From contig JBJXFI010000053.1 of assembly GCA_046154695.1 (NCBI GenBank), forward strand, positions 1 to 23,113: 23,113 nt of DNA, read 5' to 3'. Positions 1 through 7,949 of this stretch are shown one piece after another (position 1 is the first letter of the stretch; each line of letters starts with the position of its first letter). Below the pieces are notes generated by a model. It was not told where the DNA came from, searched no databases, and worked only from the letters and a program-made list of their open reading frames with translations. The translations under genes were made by a program, and so were the position numbers. Origin of the DNA: DALYLB01 sp046154695 (GTDB lineage Bacteria; Acidobacteriota; Blastocatellia; RBC074).

Positions 1-1
1 G

Positions 2-100
2 GCCATTGTGACCGCGGTGATGCGCAAATTACTGCACCTCGTTTTCGGAGTTCTCAAAACCGGCAAGAAATTTGATCCGAATTACGCATTCTCCGATTGA
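2..100 (+). CDS. IS110-family transposase, C-terminal fragment (cut by window start)
   Basis: The first 100 bases read as an open frame ending in TGA, giving a peptide with AVMRKLLHLVFGVLKTGK followed by FDPNY. This matches the very C-terminus of IS110/IS116/IS902-type transposases (Transposase_20 side), where a helix rich in R/K/L/H precedes a KxFDP motif. These enzymes are DEDD-type recombinases that move the element through a bridge RNA. Only about 32 residues are visible, so it is not possible to say whether the copy is intact. Codons directly after, read in another frame from 96, give IDFQDGI, which resembles the tail of some IS110 proteins as I remember them; a small frameshift near the end is possible. 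The right end of the element cannot be placed because no terminal repeats are recognisable. Confidence 0.7.
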   Translation, partial: AIVTAVMRKLLHLVFGVLKTGKKFDPNYAFSD

Positions 101-184
101 CTTTCAAGACGGTATCTTCAGGCGGCGTCCCATTGGACTGCGCCCGCGGGCTGAATTCGAAACAGTGTGAAAGGAAAAAGGAGA

Positions 185-198
185 CCGCCTGAAGGCGG
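185..198. repeat. Short REP-like palindrome in the leader of the sugar dehydrogenase gene
   Basis: CCGCC, a TGAA loop and GGCGG form a compact hairpin directly upstream of the ribosome binding site of the next gene. It is followed by GAACTCCAAAC. I recall this kind of CCGCCTGAAGGCGG-plus-GAACT motif as a dispersed repeat in Acidobacteriota genomes; that is memory, and only one copy is visible here. Confidence 0.4.
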
Positions 199-211
199 AA
201 CTCCAAACAAT

Positions 212-217
212 AGGAGG
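212..217 (+). promoter_or_regulatory. Strong Shine-Dalgarno that decides the start of the sugar dehydrogenase gene
   Basis: AGGAGG lies 6 bases before the ATG at 224. The frame stays open to a GTG at 167, but the codons in between cross the REP-like palindrome, and starting at 224 places a basic residue pair and a hydrophobic segment exactly at the N-terminus, as expected for a signal peptide. Confidence 0.75.
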
Positions 218-223
218 AAGAGA

Positions 224-2143
224 ATGCGTAGAGTCTTGTGTGCCGTGATTTTGCTTCTGCTTGCGATTTTCCTGGCGGGCCGTTTCCGGGGACCAGGGCA
301 GGTGACATCGGCGCAGACGATGCCCGCGGCCCCGCCGATTCAACTGGTGCCGGTGGCCAACGGCCTGAGCTCCCCGATTCTGGTCACCACGGCGAAGGAT
401 GGCGGCAATCGCCTGTTTATCGTGGAGCGGAGTGGGAGGATTCGGATTTTACCGCCGGGGGCGGCGGCGGTGCTGGGGACGCCCTTCCTCGACCTTTCCG
501 CCAAGATCGTGACCGGCAGCGGCGGGGATGAGCGTGGGCTGCTGGGGATGACCTTTCATCCGCAGTACTCCTCCAATCGCCGATTCTTCGTCAATTACAC
601 GCGGCGATCGGATGGCGCGACGATGATAGCGGAGTACAAGGTCTCGGCCTCGAATCCGAATGTCGCCGATACCGAGGAGCGCGTGATTCTGACCATCCCG
701 CAGCCCTATGCGAACCACAACGGCGGAATGATCGAATTCGGCTCGGACGGATTTTTGTATATCGGAATGGGCGATGGCGGTTCGGGCGACGACCCGGAGA
801 ATCGCGCGCAGAATCTCGACAGTCTGCTCGGAAAGATATTGCGCATCGATGTCAATTCGACGAGCGGCAGCCTGCAATACGCGATTCCGCCGACCAATCC
901 GTTTGTCAACCAGACGGGCGCGGATGAGATTTACGCGGTCGGCATGCGAAATCCGTGGCGATGGTCCTTCGATCGCGCGACCGGCGAGCTCTATGCCGGC
1001 GACGTGGGACAGGGGGCGATCGAGGAGATCGACATCATCACGCGCGGAGGAAATTATGGATGGCGGGTGCTCGAAGGAACGCGATGCACGAACCTGGGGC
1101 CCGGTTCCTGCGCCAATCCCGCCTTCATTCCGCCGGTCGTGCAGTACAACCAGTCCGCTGGCCGGTGCTCGATCACGGGCGGCTATGTTTATCGCGGGAC
1201 GAGAAACACGTTTACTCCGGGAACCTATGTCTATGCCGATTACTGCACTGGAGAGATCTTCACCTGGCAGAAGGGGATGGCGATCAATGCGGTCAATGTG
1301 ATGATCGACACCAATCTCGGAATCTCCTCATTCGGCGAGGATGAAGCCGGGGAGCTCTATGTCGTCGGGCTATCGGGGACGGTTCATCGCCTGGTCGGCA
1401 GCGCGCCGCCCGCGCCGGTCTCGGCGGCGAGCTTCCGCGGCGCCCCGTTCGCGGCGGAGTCGATCATCGCGATCTTCGGGACGGGCTTTTCGAACGGGAC
1501 GCAGGCCGCCGGGGCTTCGCTGCCGACGACGCTGGCGGGAACCACGGTCAGCATTCGCGATTCCGGCGGGACGACGCGATCCGCCCCGCTCTTCTTCGTT
1601 TCGCCCACCCAGATCAACTGTCAGATTCCGCCCGGCGTCTCGGCCGGGGATGCGACCATGACGATCAATCACATCTCCTCGTCCTCGATCGGGAATTACG
1701 TCACCACGGCCGCGCAAATCGCCGGCATCGCATCGGTCGCGCCCGCCGTCTTCTCGGCCAATGCGACGGGGCGCGGATTCGCCGCCGCCGTCGCGCTGCG
1801 CGTCCGGGCCGACGGCTCGCAGGTCTTCGAATCCGTGGCGCGCTTCGATCAGGCGACGAACCAGTTCGTCGCTGTTCCGATCGATCTCGGCCCCGAGTCC
1901 GATCAGGTCTTTCTGGTCCCCTTCGGCACCGGATTTCGCAATCGCAGCTCGCTCAATGCCGTCTCCGCGACGGTCGGCGGAACGAGCGTCCAGGTGACCT
2001 TCGCCGGCGCGCAGGGAACCCTCATCGGCCTCGACCAGGCCAACCTTCGCCTCCCCCGCTCGATCATCGGACGCGGCGAGGTCGATGTCGTCCTGACCGT
2101 CGATGGGCAGACCGCCAACACCGTCCGCGTCAGCGTCAAGTAA
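224..2143 (+). CDS. Secreted PQQ-type glucose/sorbosone dehydrogenase-like protein with TIGR03437 C-terminal domain
   Basis: About 639 residues. Residues 1-22 (MRRVLCAVILLLLAIFLAGR) are a basic-plus-hydrophobic signal peptide or anchor. Residues ~38-395 are a GSDH-type six-bladed propeller (PF07995 family): the NHNGG motif with the putative catalytic His, GDGGSGDDPENRAQN, LLGKILRID and GMRNPWRWSFD are all present. Relatives oxidise aldose sugars or sorbosone with PQQ in the periplasm; the substrate here is unknown. Residues ~400-639 match the TIGR03437 domain seen in Solibacter and relatives (APVSAASF, FGTGFSNGT, INCQIPPG, VPFGTGFRNR, GLDQANLRLP), an Ig-like extracellular module of unknown role. 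The gene appears monocistronic: a transposase remnant lies upstream and a strong hairpin downstream. The fold assignment is firm; enzymatic activity is inferred. Confidence 0.9.
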   Translation: MRRVLCAVILLLLAIFLAGRFRGPGQVTSAQTMPAAPPIQLVPVANGLSSPILVTTAKDGGNRLFIVERSGRIRILPPGAAAVLGTPFLDLSAKIVTGSGGDERGLLGMTFHPQYSSNRRFFVNYTRRSDGATMIAEYKVSASNPNVADTEERVILTIPQPYANHNGGMIEFGSDGFLYIGMGDGGSGDDPENRAQNLDSLLGKILRIDVNSTSGSLQYAIPPTNPFVNQTGADEIYAVGMRNPWRWSFDRATGELYAGDVGQGAIEEIDIITRGGNYGWRVLEGTRCTNLGPGSCANPAFIPPVVQYNQSAGRCSITGGYVYRGTRNTFTPGTYVYADYCTGEIFTWQKGMAINAVNVMIDTNLGISSFGEDEAGELYVVGLSGTVHRLVGSAPPAPVSAASFRGAPFAAESIIAIFGTGFSNGTQAAGASLPTTLAGTTVSIRDSGGTTRSAPLFFVSPTQINCQIPPGVSAGDATMTINHISSSSIGNYVTTAAQIAGIASVAPAVFSANATGRGFAAAVALRVRADGSQVFESVARFDQATNQFVAVPIDLGPESDQVFLVPFGTGFRNRSSLNAVSATVGGTSVQVTFAGAQGTLIGLDQANLRLPRSIIGRGEVDVVLTVDGQTANTVRVSVK

Positions 2144-2164
2144 GCGCCGCTGAGGAAAAGCGCC

Positions 2165-2197
2165 GGGGGAGAATGATCCGCGAGATTATTCTCCCCC
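2165..2197 (+). terminator. Strong hairpin after the sugar dehydrogenase gene
   Basis: GGGGGAGAAT at 2165-2174 pairs perfectly with ATTCTCCCCC at 2188-2197. The inner bases GATC and GATT extend the stem to 14 pairs with one G-U and leave a 5-base loop. It begins 21 bases after the stop codon. A run of C rather than T follows, so it may be a transcript-end stabiliser or a non-canonical terminator. Confidence 0.6.
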
Positions 2198-2512
2198 CAC
2201 CCTGATGCGAGACAACTTCCCTCCTTGTCTAAACCATCGTTCCTCGACCGGCTCCTTTACCGCCGGATCGAATGCAGGCGCGCTGTGCGGTCAGATTGGC
2301 TTGTAGCAATTTGGGACCGCCTGTGGCCTCACGCTACACCTCGCGTTCGCGCGATTTGCCCCTTCCCATCTCTCATCGCCTTTAATTTCCACAGCGTTCC
2401 CTCGATGGCACGGACTTTGCGGTTCTTCACCTGATAACGATGAAATAAAGAGGGGGGCAAGGACTTTTTCGCCGCGGCGACGGGGCGAAGCAGGAAGGAA
2501 GAAGACCGTTCT
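2198..2512. other. Intergenic region before the mannosylglycerate cluster
   Basis: No convincing gene is seen here; a 69-codon frame starting with TTG at 2225 has no ribosome binding site and no recognisable features. An AT-richer patch around 2430-2450 (TGATAACGATGAAATAAAG) could hold a -10 region for the cluster but no good -35 partner is visible. TTCGCC at 2468-2473 can pair with GGCGAA at about 2484-2489 just before the GGAAGGAAGAAG ribosome binding site (about 2493-2504), so translation of the first gene could be affected by a leader hairpin. This is tentative. Confidence 0.35.
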
Positions 2513-5500
2513 ATGACCGAAAAAAAGCAGACTCCAATGACCATTCATCTGATTTCCCACAATCACTGGGATCGGGAATGGATTTTCACGGCGCGCTATA
2601 CGAATCGCTGGCTGCCGCCGTTTTTCGAGAATGTCTTCAAGATGTTGGAGCGCGAGCCGGGCTATCGCTTCGTGCTGGACGGACAGACGGCGATCATCGG
2701 GGATTGCCTCGGTCAATTGTCTCCCAGCGAGGCCGAGCACTGCGAAAAACAGATTCAACGCTTTGTCGGAGAGGGCCGCCTGCTGATCGGCCCGGCCTAT
2801 TTGCAGCCGGATTGGGGGCTGGTCAGCGGCGAGGCGCTGGTCCGCAATCTGCTGATCGGCCATAAGATCGCAAGCAGGTACGGCGGCGTGATGAAAGCGG
2901 GCTGGATGATCGACAATTTCGGGCAGATCGGTCAGGCGCCCCAGATTTACCGGGGCTTCGGCATCGACGGGGTGTATGTCTGGCGCGGCGTGGATATGGG
3001 GAGCGAGGAGATCAAGTCGGAATTTTTATGGAAGTCGCCCGACGATTCGCAGGTGCTGGCGATCTATCTCATCAACAGCTACCGCAACGGGATGGTGCTT
3101 TCGCTGACCCGGGAGATCGCGCTCGAACGCATCCACGCCGAGGCGCTTGCGCTGGAGCCCTTCGCCACGTCGCCCAATGTGCTGTTGATGAACGGATACG
3201 AACAGGTGCCCTGGCCGGATGACGTGCTGCCGATCATCGCGGAATTCAATCTCGGCCGGAAAGATGGCTCGCATTGCGTGCAGAGCACGCCGCAGGAATA
3301 CCTGGAGGCCGTTCGCGCAACGACGGCGGGCCTGCCCGTCATTCAGGGATATTTTTACAGCGGGCGCTATATGCCCGTCCTCAAGGGCGTGTTTTCCAGC
3401 CGAAGCCAGCTCAAGCTGCTCAATAACGAATGCCAGCGCGAATTGGAGCGGTGGGCGGAACCCTTTGCGACCATTGCCTGGACGCTCGGCGCGGATTATC
3501 CGAAGGAGAAGCTGGAAACGGCCTGGAAGACGCTGCTTCTCAATCACGCGCACGACGATATGTGCGGCTGCTGCATCGACGACATCGCCCGCGATATGGA
3601 AGCGCGCTTCGAGCAGGTGTATCAAACCGCCGCGGAGATCACGGAAGCGAGTTTGAAAGCCATCAGCAATGCGGCCAACACCTGCTGTGACGACAGCGTG
3701 AGCTCCCTTGTGGTTTTCAATCCCTCGGCCCGCGCGCGCAGCGAGGTTGTCGGGTTTTCGATGGAGCTGCCGGCCGGCCTCGAATCGTTTACGCTGACCG
3801 ACGGGCGCGGCGGGATCGCGCCCTATCAGATCGCCCGCCGGGATGGAGGCAAAGCCGACCTGTTCGTATATGTGAACGACGTTCCGTCGCTGGGATACAA
3901 GACCTGGTATGTTAAAGCCGGCGCGTCGGGCGACGAGCGCCGACCAGCGACCGGGCCGGCGCGGGTGCGGGCTTCGGCCGCATCCCGGACGCTCGAAAAC
4001 GAGTATCTGCTCGTTGCGATCAATGACGACGGGAGCTTCAATCTCACGGACAAACAGACCGGGCGAACGCATGCGAACCTCGGGTATTTCGAGGATGGAG
4101 GCGACGCCGGCGACACGTATGACTATTCCTGGCCGCCGAGAGATGCCGTGATCACGAGTCTGGGCAAGCAGGCCGAGATCACGCTGCTCGAAGAAGGCCC
4201 GTTGCTGGCGCGGTTCCGGGTGGCGATCACGATGCGGCTGCCCGAAAGCCTGCGCGCGGACCGGCAGGAGCGCTCCGAGACGACACGGGCGTATCCGCTC
4301 GTTTCGTATGTCGAGCTGACGGCCGGGGCGCGTCGCGTCGAGATCAAAACGCGCCTGAAAAACGTCGTGAAGGACCACCGGCTGCGGGCGCTGTTTCCGA
4401 GCGGCATTTCGTCCGATTATTGCTATGCCGAAGAGCCTTTCGACATCGCGCGCATGCCGGTGCATGACGATTCGTCCGAGCGGCAGCTTGCGGAAAAGGT
4501 GCAAAAACTGCTGCTGGCGGGGCGCTATACGGTCCCGGTGAACACGCATCCGTTTCAGAACTTCATCGATTACAGCGACGACCAGCACGGACTGGCGATC
4601 ATCAGCCGGCGCGGAACGGAATTTGAGATTCTGCCGGAGAACGGCGCGATTGCGCTTACGCTGCTGCGCGCGGTGGGTTGGCTGACGCGCTATGATTTAT
4701 TGACGCGAACCGGCGACGTCGGCCCGCATATCTTCACCCCCGAGGCGCAGTGCCCGGGCGAGCACACGTTCTATTACGCGGTCTATCCGCATAGCCAGGG
4801 CTGGCCGGAGGACAACACGCACCTCGAGGCCTTTTCGCACAACCTGCGCCTGCGGATTATGCAGAGCCACGATCCGGGCAGTTTGCCGGATGAGCTCTCC
4901 TTTCTTTCGCTGGCGGCCCGGGATGCGTCCAATGCCTGCCGGCTGACGGCTCTGAAACGCGCCGAATCGGGCGATGGCGTGCTGGTCCGGTTTTTCAATA
5001 CCCTGGAGAAGGGGGTTCGCGCCGACATGAAGTTCTGGTGGCCGTGCAAGGACGGGGTGGCGCAAACGAATCTCAATGAGGAGGAGCAGCAGGAGCTGAA
5101 GGCCTCCGCCGGGGCGTTTCACCTTCCGGCCCGGCAAAAAGAGATCGTCACCGTGAAGATCCGCACGCTGCCCCAGCTGCTTCTCGATGTCGGGCGTTCG
5201 TCCGAGACGCGCCTGCTGCCGCCGCTGGCTCCGGTCGATAACATTCCTGAGGCCGCCGGCCCGCCCGTGCTCACCCTGGAGGAAGTGCGGGCCGAGAGCG
5301 ACCGGGCGCGCGGACTGGAGGAGGCGCTGCTCAAGGCGCGCGCCGAGGTCTTTCTGCTCGAAGATGAAATCGAACGGACGGCGGCCCGCGATGTCGCGAG
5401 CCGCTACGAATTGCAGCGCAGAAAAGTGGCGGTGGCCACGCTGACCCGCCAGCACAACGAGGCACGCATCTCGGAGCTGTTGAACCGGCGGCTGTACGAT

Positions 5501-5635
5501 CATCTGCGGATCGAGAATGAGCTGGAAGGGATCGGCGAGGCGATGAGCTGGTCGCGTACGAAGAAGCGCGCGGGGGAATATTTGCTGCACTATTACGAGG
5601 GACTGTTGCAGCGAGACCGGAAAGAGAGAGAGTAG
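2513..5635 (+). CDS. GH38 alpha-mannosidase, candidate mannosylglycerate-related hydrolase
   Basis: 1040 residues without a signal peptide, so probably cytoplasmic. The GH38 signature is complete: HNHWDREW at residues 16-23 (metal ligands), GWMIDNFGQ with the putative nucleophile Asp134, and NHAHDDMCGC at 344-353. The middle and C-terminal beta domains typical of GH38 follow (for example FNPSARARSEVV, VSYVELTAGARRVEIKTRLKN). GH38 enzymes remove alpha-mannosyl groups; E. coli MngB, of this family, hydrolyses 6-phospho-mannosylglycerate. Because mpgS and mpgP follow with only 9 bases between this stop and the mpgS start, a substrate related to mannosylglycerate is plausible but inferred. Residues ~920-1040 form an extra charged, heptad-like helical region not needed for GH38; MngB is about 877 residues. 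The start at 2513 has GGAAGGAAGAAG upstream; ATG at 2537 is an alternative. A general alpha-mannosidase on other glycans is the main alternative. Confidence 0.88.
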   Translation: MTEKKQTPMTIHLISHNHWDREWIFTARYTNRWLPPFFENVFKMLEREPGYRFVLDGQTAIIGDCLGQLSPSEAEHCEKQIQRFVGEGRLLIGPAYLQPDWGLVSGEALVRNLLIGHKIASRYGGVMKAGWMIDNFGQIGQAPQIYRGFGIDGVYVWRGVDMGSEEIKSEFLWKSPDDSQVLAIYLINSYRNGMVLSLTREIALERIHAEALALEPFATSPNVLLMNGYEQVPWPDDVLPIIAEFNLGRKDGSHCVQSTPQEYLEAVRATTAGLPVIQGYFYSGRYMPVLKGVFSSRSQLKLLNNECQRELERWAEPFATIAWTLGADYPKEKLETAWKTLLLNHAHDDMCGCCIDDIARDMEARFEQVYQTAAEITEASLKAISNAANTCCDDSVSSLVVFNPSARARSEVVGFSMELPAGLESFTLTDGRGGIAPYQIARRDGGKADLFVYVNDVPSLGYKTWYVKAGASGDERRPATGPARVRASAASRTLENEYLLVAINDDGSFNLTDKQTGRTHANLGYFEDGGDAGDTYDYSWPPRDAVITSLGKQAEITLLEEGPLLARFRVAITMRLPESLRADRQERSETTRAYPLVSYVELTAGARRVEIKTRLKNVVKDHRLRALFPSGISSDYCYAEEPFDIARMPVHDDSSERQLAEKVQKLLLAGRYTVPVNTHPFQNFIDYSDDQHGLAIISRRGTEFEILPENGAIALTLLRAVGWLTRYDLLTRTGDVGPHIFTPEAQCPGEHTFYYAVYPHSQGWPEDNTHLEAFSHNLRLRIMQSHDPGSLPDELSFLSLAARDASNACRLTALKRAESGDGVLVRFFNTLEKGVRADMKFWWPCKDGVAQTNLNEEEQQELKASAGAFHLPARQKEIVTVKIRTLPQLLLDVGRSSETRLLPPLAPVDNIPEAAGPPVLTLEEVRAESDRARGLEEALLKARAEVFLLEDEIERTAARDVASRYELQRRKVAVATLTRQHNEARISELLNRRLYDHLRIENELEGIGEAMSWSRTKKRAGEYLLHYYEGLLQRDRKERE

Positions 5636-5644
5636 GAACAATGT

Positions 5645-6937
5645 ATGCGTATTGAACTGCCCCGGGAAGCGCAGCGGTTCGGCGGCAATCTGTTTTACGG
5701 CGTGCAGAAAGTGTACGAGCTGGACGCCGGATTGAGCGCGGACCAGCTGCCGTATGAGCTGCAATTTGTCATCCGGCAGGTTCCCTATGAGGCGCTGCAC
5801 GAGATCGAGAAACAGATGGCGATCATCGTTCCGATGAAGGCGGAACGCTTGCGGCTGCTGGAGGGCGTTCTTTTCGCCATTCCGCATGCCTGTCAGGTGA
5901 TCGTCGTTTCCAACAGCCCGCGCGAGCCGGTGGACCGGTTCAACATGGAGGTGAACGCGGTTGAAAGTTTCCGCACCTTCACAAAGAAAAATCTTGTCAT
6001 TGTGCATCAGAAAGACCCGGTGGCGGCGCAGGCGTTCGCGCGGGCCGGGTACCCGGAGCTGCTCGATAAGGACGGCCTGATTCGGAATGGCAAGGCCGAG
6101 GGGATGATTCTGGGCCTGATGCTGGCGCGGCTGGCCGGGAAGAAGTATGTCGGATTCGTGGATGTGGACAATTTTATTCCCGGTTCGGTGTTGGAATATG
6201 TGCGCGCCTATTCGACCGGTTTCGCGCTCAGCAAATCGCGATGCGCGATGGTTCGCATGCTCTGGCACAGCAAGCCGAAGATCGTGGAATCGCAGCTCTA
6301 TTTCACGCGCTATGGGCGCGCCTCGATTCTCACCAACGAATATCTGAACCGGCTGATCAATTACCGCACGGGCTTTGAGACCGAGGTCATCAAAACCGGC
6401 AACGCGGGAGAGCATGCTCTCAGCATGGAACTGGCCATGCGGCTGGATTACGCGGCCGGGTACGGGGTGGAGACCTATCATTTCGTCAACTTGCTGGAGA
6501 AATTCGGCGTGGTGAGGAAAAGCCCCTATCCGGATATGATGAAGGAAGGAATCGAGATTTTTCAGATCGAGTCGCGGAATCCGCATCTGCACGATATTTC
6601 AAAAGGCGAAGAGCATATTCACGAGATGATGCAGGCGTCGCTGGGAGTGATTTATCAGTCGTTCACCTGCTCCGAAACGCTCAGGAGGGAGATCCTTCAC
6701 GAGTTGCGGCGCCGAAAGGTGATCGGCAAGCGGGCGACTCCCCCGGCCGTGCGAATCTATCCCGCGCTCGACCGCATCGATCCCGCGGTCTTCGCGAAGG
6801 CCATCGACGGTCAGCCCTATGCTTTGGTGATCGAGCCGCCGAAGCCGGCCGGCCGCGCGAAGGCGGGGAAGGAGGCGCGGGCGAAAAGCCGCGCGAGCGG
6901 GGATCCGCGGAAGAAAGGGCGGAAGCGGGAGAAATGA
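5645..6937 (+). CDS. mpgS: Mannosyl-3-phosphoglycerate synthase (GT55)
   Basis: 430 residues. It transfers mannose from GDP-mannose to D-3-phosphoglycerate, giving mannosyl-3-phosphoglycerate, the first step of the two-step route to the compatible solute mannosylglycerate. Family features seen: N-terminal RFGGNLFYGVQKVYELD, VVSNSP near 88-93, GKAEGM at 149-154, and DVD at 173-175 in GFVDVDNFIPG, which is the metal-binding DxD of GT-A enzymes. The later segments GNAGEHALSMELAMRL and FQIESRNPHLHD also fit the family. Thermus and Pyrococcus enzymes are about 390 residues; the extra length is mostly a C-terminal tail of about 33 residues with 14 Lys/Arg. The start is the second of two nearby ATGs: the one at 5641 hits a stop after four codons. 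The stop overlaps the mpgP start by 4 bases (ATGA), so the two are translationally coupled. Confidence 0.95.
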   Translation: MRIELPREAQRFGGNLFYGVQKVYELDAGLSADQLPYELQFVIRQVPYEALHEIEKQMAIIVPMKAERLRLLEGVLFAIPHACQVIVVSNSPREPVDRFNMEVNAVESFRTFTKKNLVIVHQKDPVAAQAFARAGYPELLDKDGLIRNGKAEGMILGLMLARLAGKKYVGFVDVDNFIPGSVLEYVRAYSTGFALSKSRCAMVRMLWHSKPKIVESQLYFTRYGRASILTNEYLNRLINYRTGFETEVIKTGNAGEHALSMELAMRLDYAAGYGVETYHFVNLLEKFGVVRKSPYPDMMKEGIEIFQIESRNPHLHDISKGEEHIHEMMQASLGVIYQSFTCSETLRREILHELRRRKVIGKRATPPAVRIYPALDRIDPAVFAKAIDGQPYALVIEPPKPAGRAKAGKEARAKSRASGDPRKKGRKREK

Positions 6938-7740
6938 ACGAGCGACTCGTGATCTTCACCGACCTCGACGGGACCCTGCTGGATCTGGAAACCTACTCCT
7001 TTCACGCAGCCGAAGAGGCTCTCCGCCGCGTGCTGGCGCGGGATATTCCCCTGATCTTTTGTTCGTCAAAGACCCGCGCCGAGCAGGAGGAGTATCAGAA
7101 ACAGATGGGATTTCGCGCGCCGATGATCGTCGAAAACGGCGCCGCGATCGTGATCCCCGCGGGCTCTTTTCCCTGCATGCGGCCGGACCGCGACGAGGTG
7201 ATCGAGATCGGCGCGCCGGCAACTGTGATCCGGGCGGAACTCCTACGGGTTCGAGAAGAGCGGAACCTCGAATTCCGCGGCTATGCCGAATTGTCGCTGG
7301 AGGAACTGCGCGACTGGACGGGGCTCGCGATCGAAGACGCCGCGCGCGCAAAGCGGCGGGAATACAGCGAGACGCTCGTCGGCGGGTTGACCGCGGATGG
7401 GGTCGCAATGCTGAACGAGGCGATGCGCGCGTCCGGTCTCGTCGCCGTGCGCGGCAGCCGTTTTTACACGGTCACGTCCTCCCGCAGCGACAAGGGAACG
7501 GCCGTTGCGCGCCTGACGGATCTGTTCCGGCAGCGGTTCGGCAACGTCATCGCCATTGGATTGGGCGATGGCGCGAACGACCTTCCCTTGCTCAAGGCGG
7601 TCGATCGCGCGTTCCTGTTTCAACCCTCCGACGTCGATCGAGTGGTTCCGGCGGCGACCGGCCTGGAGATCGTCCGAGGCGGAGGGGCGGCTACGTGGAA
7701 CGCGGTCGTGAACCTCCTGCTCGACCAGTATCCCGATTGA
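6934..7740 (+). CDS. mpgP: Mannosyl-3-phosphoglycerate phosphatase (HAD superfamily)
   Basis: 268 residues, HAD type IIB. It removes phosphate from mannosyl-3-phosphoglycerate to release mannosylglycerate. Motif I is FTDLDGTLLD with nucleophile Asp10 and Asp12; motif II is FCSSKTRAEQ; the cap region carries VENGAAIVIP; motif IV is GLGDGANDLPLL around residues 209-220, giving the second Mg-binding acidic pair. Length and motif order match MpgP rather than the related sucrose or trehalose phosphatases, and the 4-base overlap with mpgS supports this. The gene ends the cluster and is followed by a 9-bp hairpin. Confidence 0.93.
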   Translation: MNERLVIFTDLDGTLLDLETYSFHAAEEALRRVLARDIPLIFCSSKTRAEQEEYQKQMGFRAPMIVENGAAIVIPAGSFPCMRPDRDEVIEIGAPATVIRAELLRVREERNLEFRGYAELSLEELRDWTGLAIEDAARAKRREYSETLVGGLTADGVAMLNEAMRASGLVAVRGSRFYTVTSSRSDKGTAVARLTDLFRQRFGNVIAIGLGDGANDLPLLKAVDRAFLFQPSDVDRVVPAATGLEIVRGGGAATWNAVVNLLLDQYPD

Positions 7741-7761
7741 CCCGCCGGTTCCTCGGCGCCG

Positions 7762-7787
7762 CTATTGGGACAAGCCATTCCCAATAG
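7762..7787 (+). terminator. Inverted repeat after mpgP
   Basis: CTATTGGGA at 7762-7770 and TCCCAATAG at 7779-7787 form a perfect 9-bp stem with an 8-base loop, 21 bases after the mpgP stop. No T-run follows, so it may be a Rho-dependent or stabilising structure; an operator for the downstream permease gene is an alternative reading. Confidence 0.45.
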
Positions 7788-7949
7788 TGGACAATGACTC
7801 CCGTCTCCGAATGATTCGTTCGGAAAACAATTTCACCAATTGCAGGACTTATCGTGGCGCGGAGGTGCGGCACGCCATTTGGAGAGAGGTCGGGCACGAT
7901 TTTGCCCGGTGTGGGATTCATTTGAGAGGAAAAAAGAGGGAGGCAGTCA

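Noticed and set aside
96..170. IDFQDGI reading frame after the transposase stop as evidence of a broken IS110 gene
   Set aside because: The resemblance to IS110 tails is from memory and very short; too little of the element is visible to call a frameshift.
2225..2434. A small 69-codon gene starting with TTG
   Set aside because: No ribosome binding site, rare start codon and no recognisable domain or membrane pattern.
7891..7908. CGGGC/GCCCG hairpin before the permease start as a riboswitch element
   Set aside because: Only a 5-bp stem with no further conserved structure; not distinguishable from chance in high-GC DNA.
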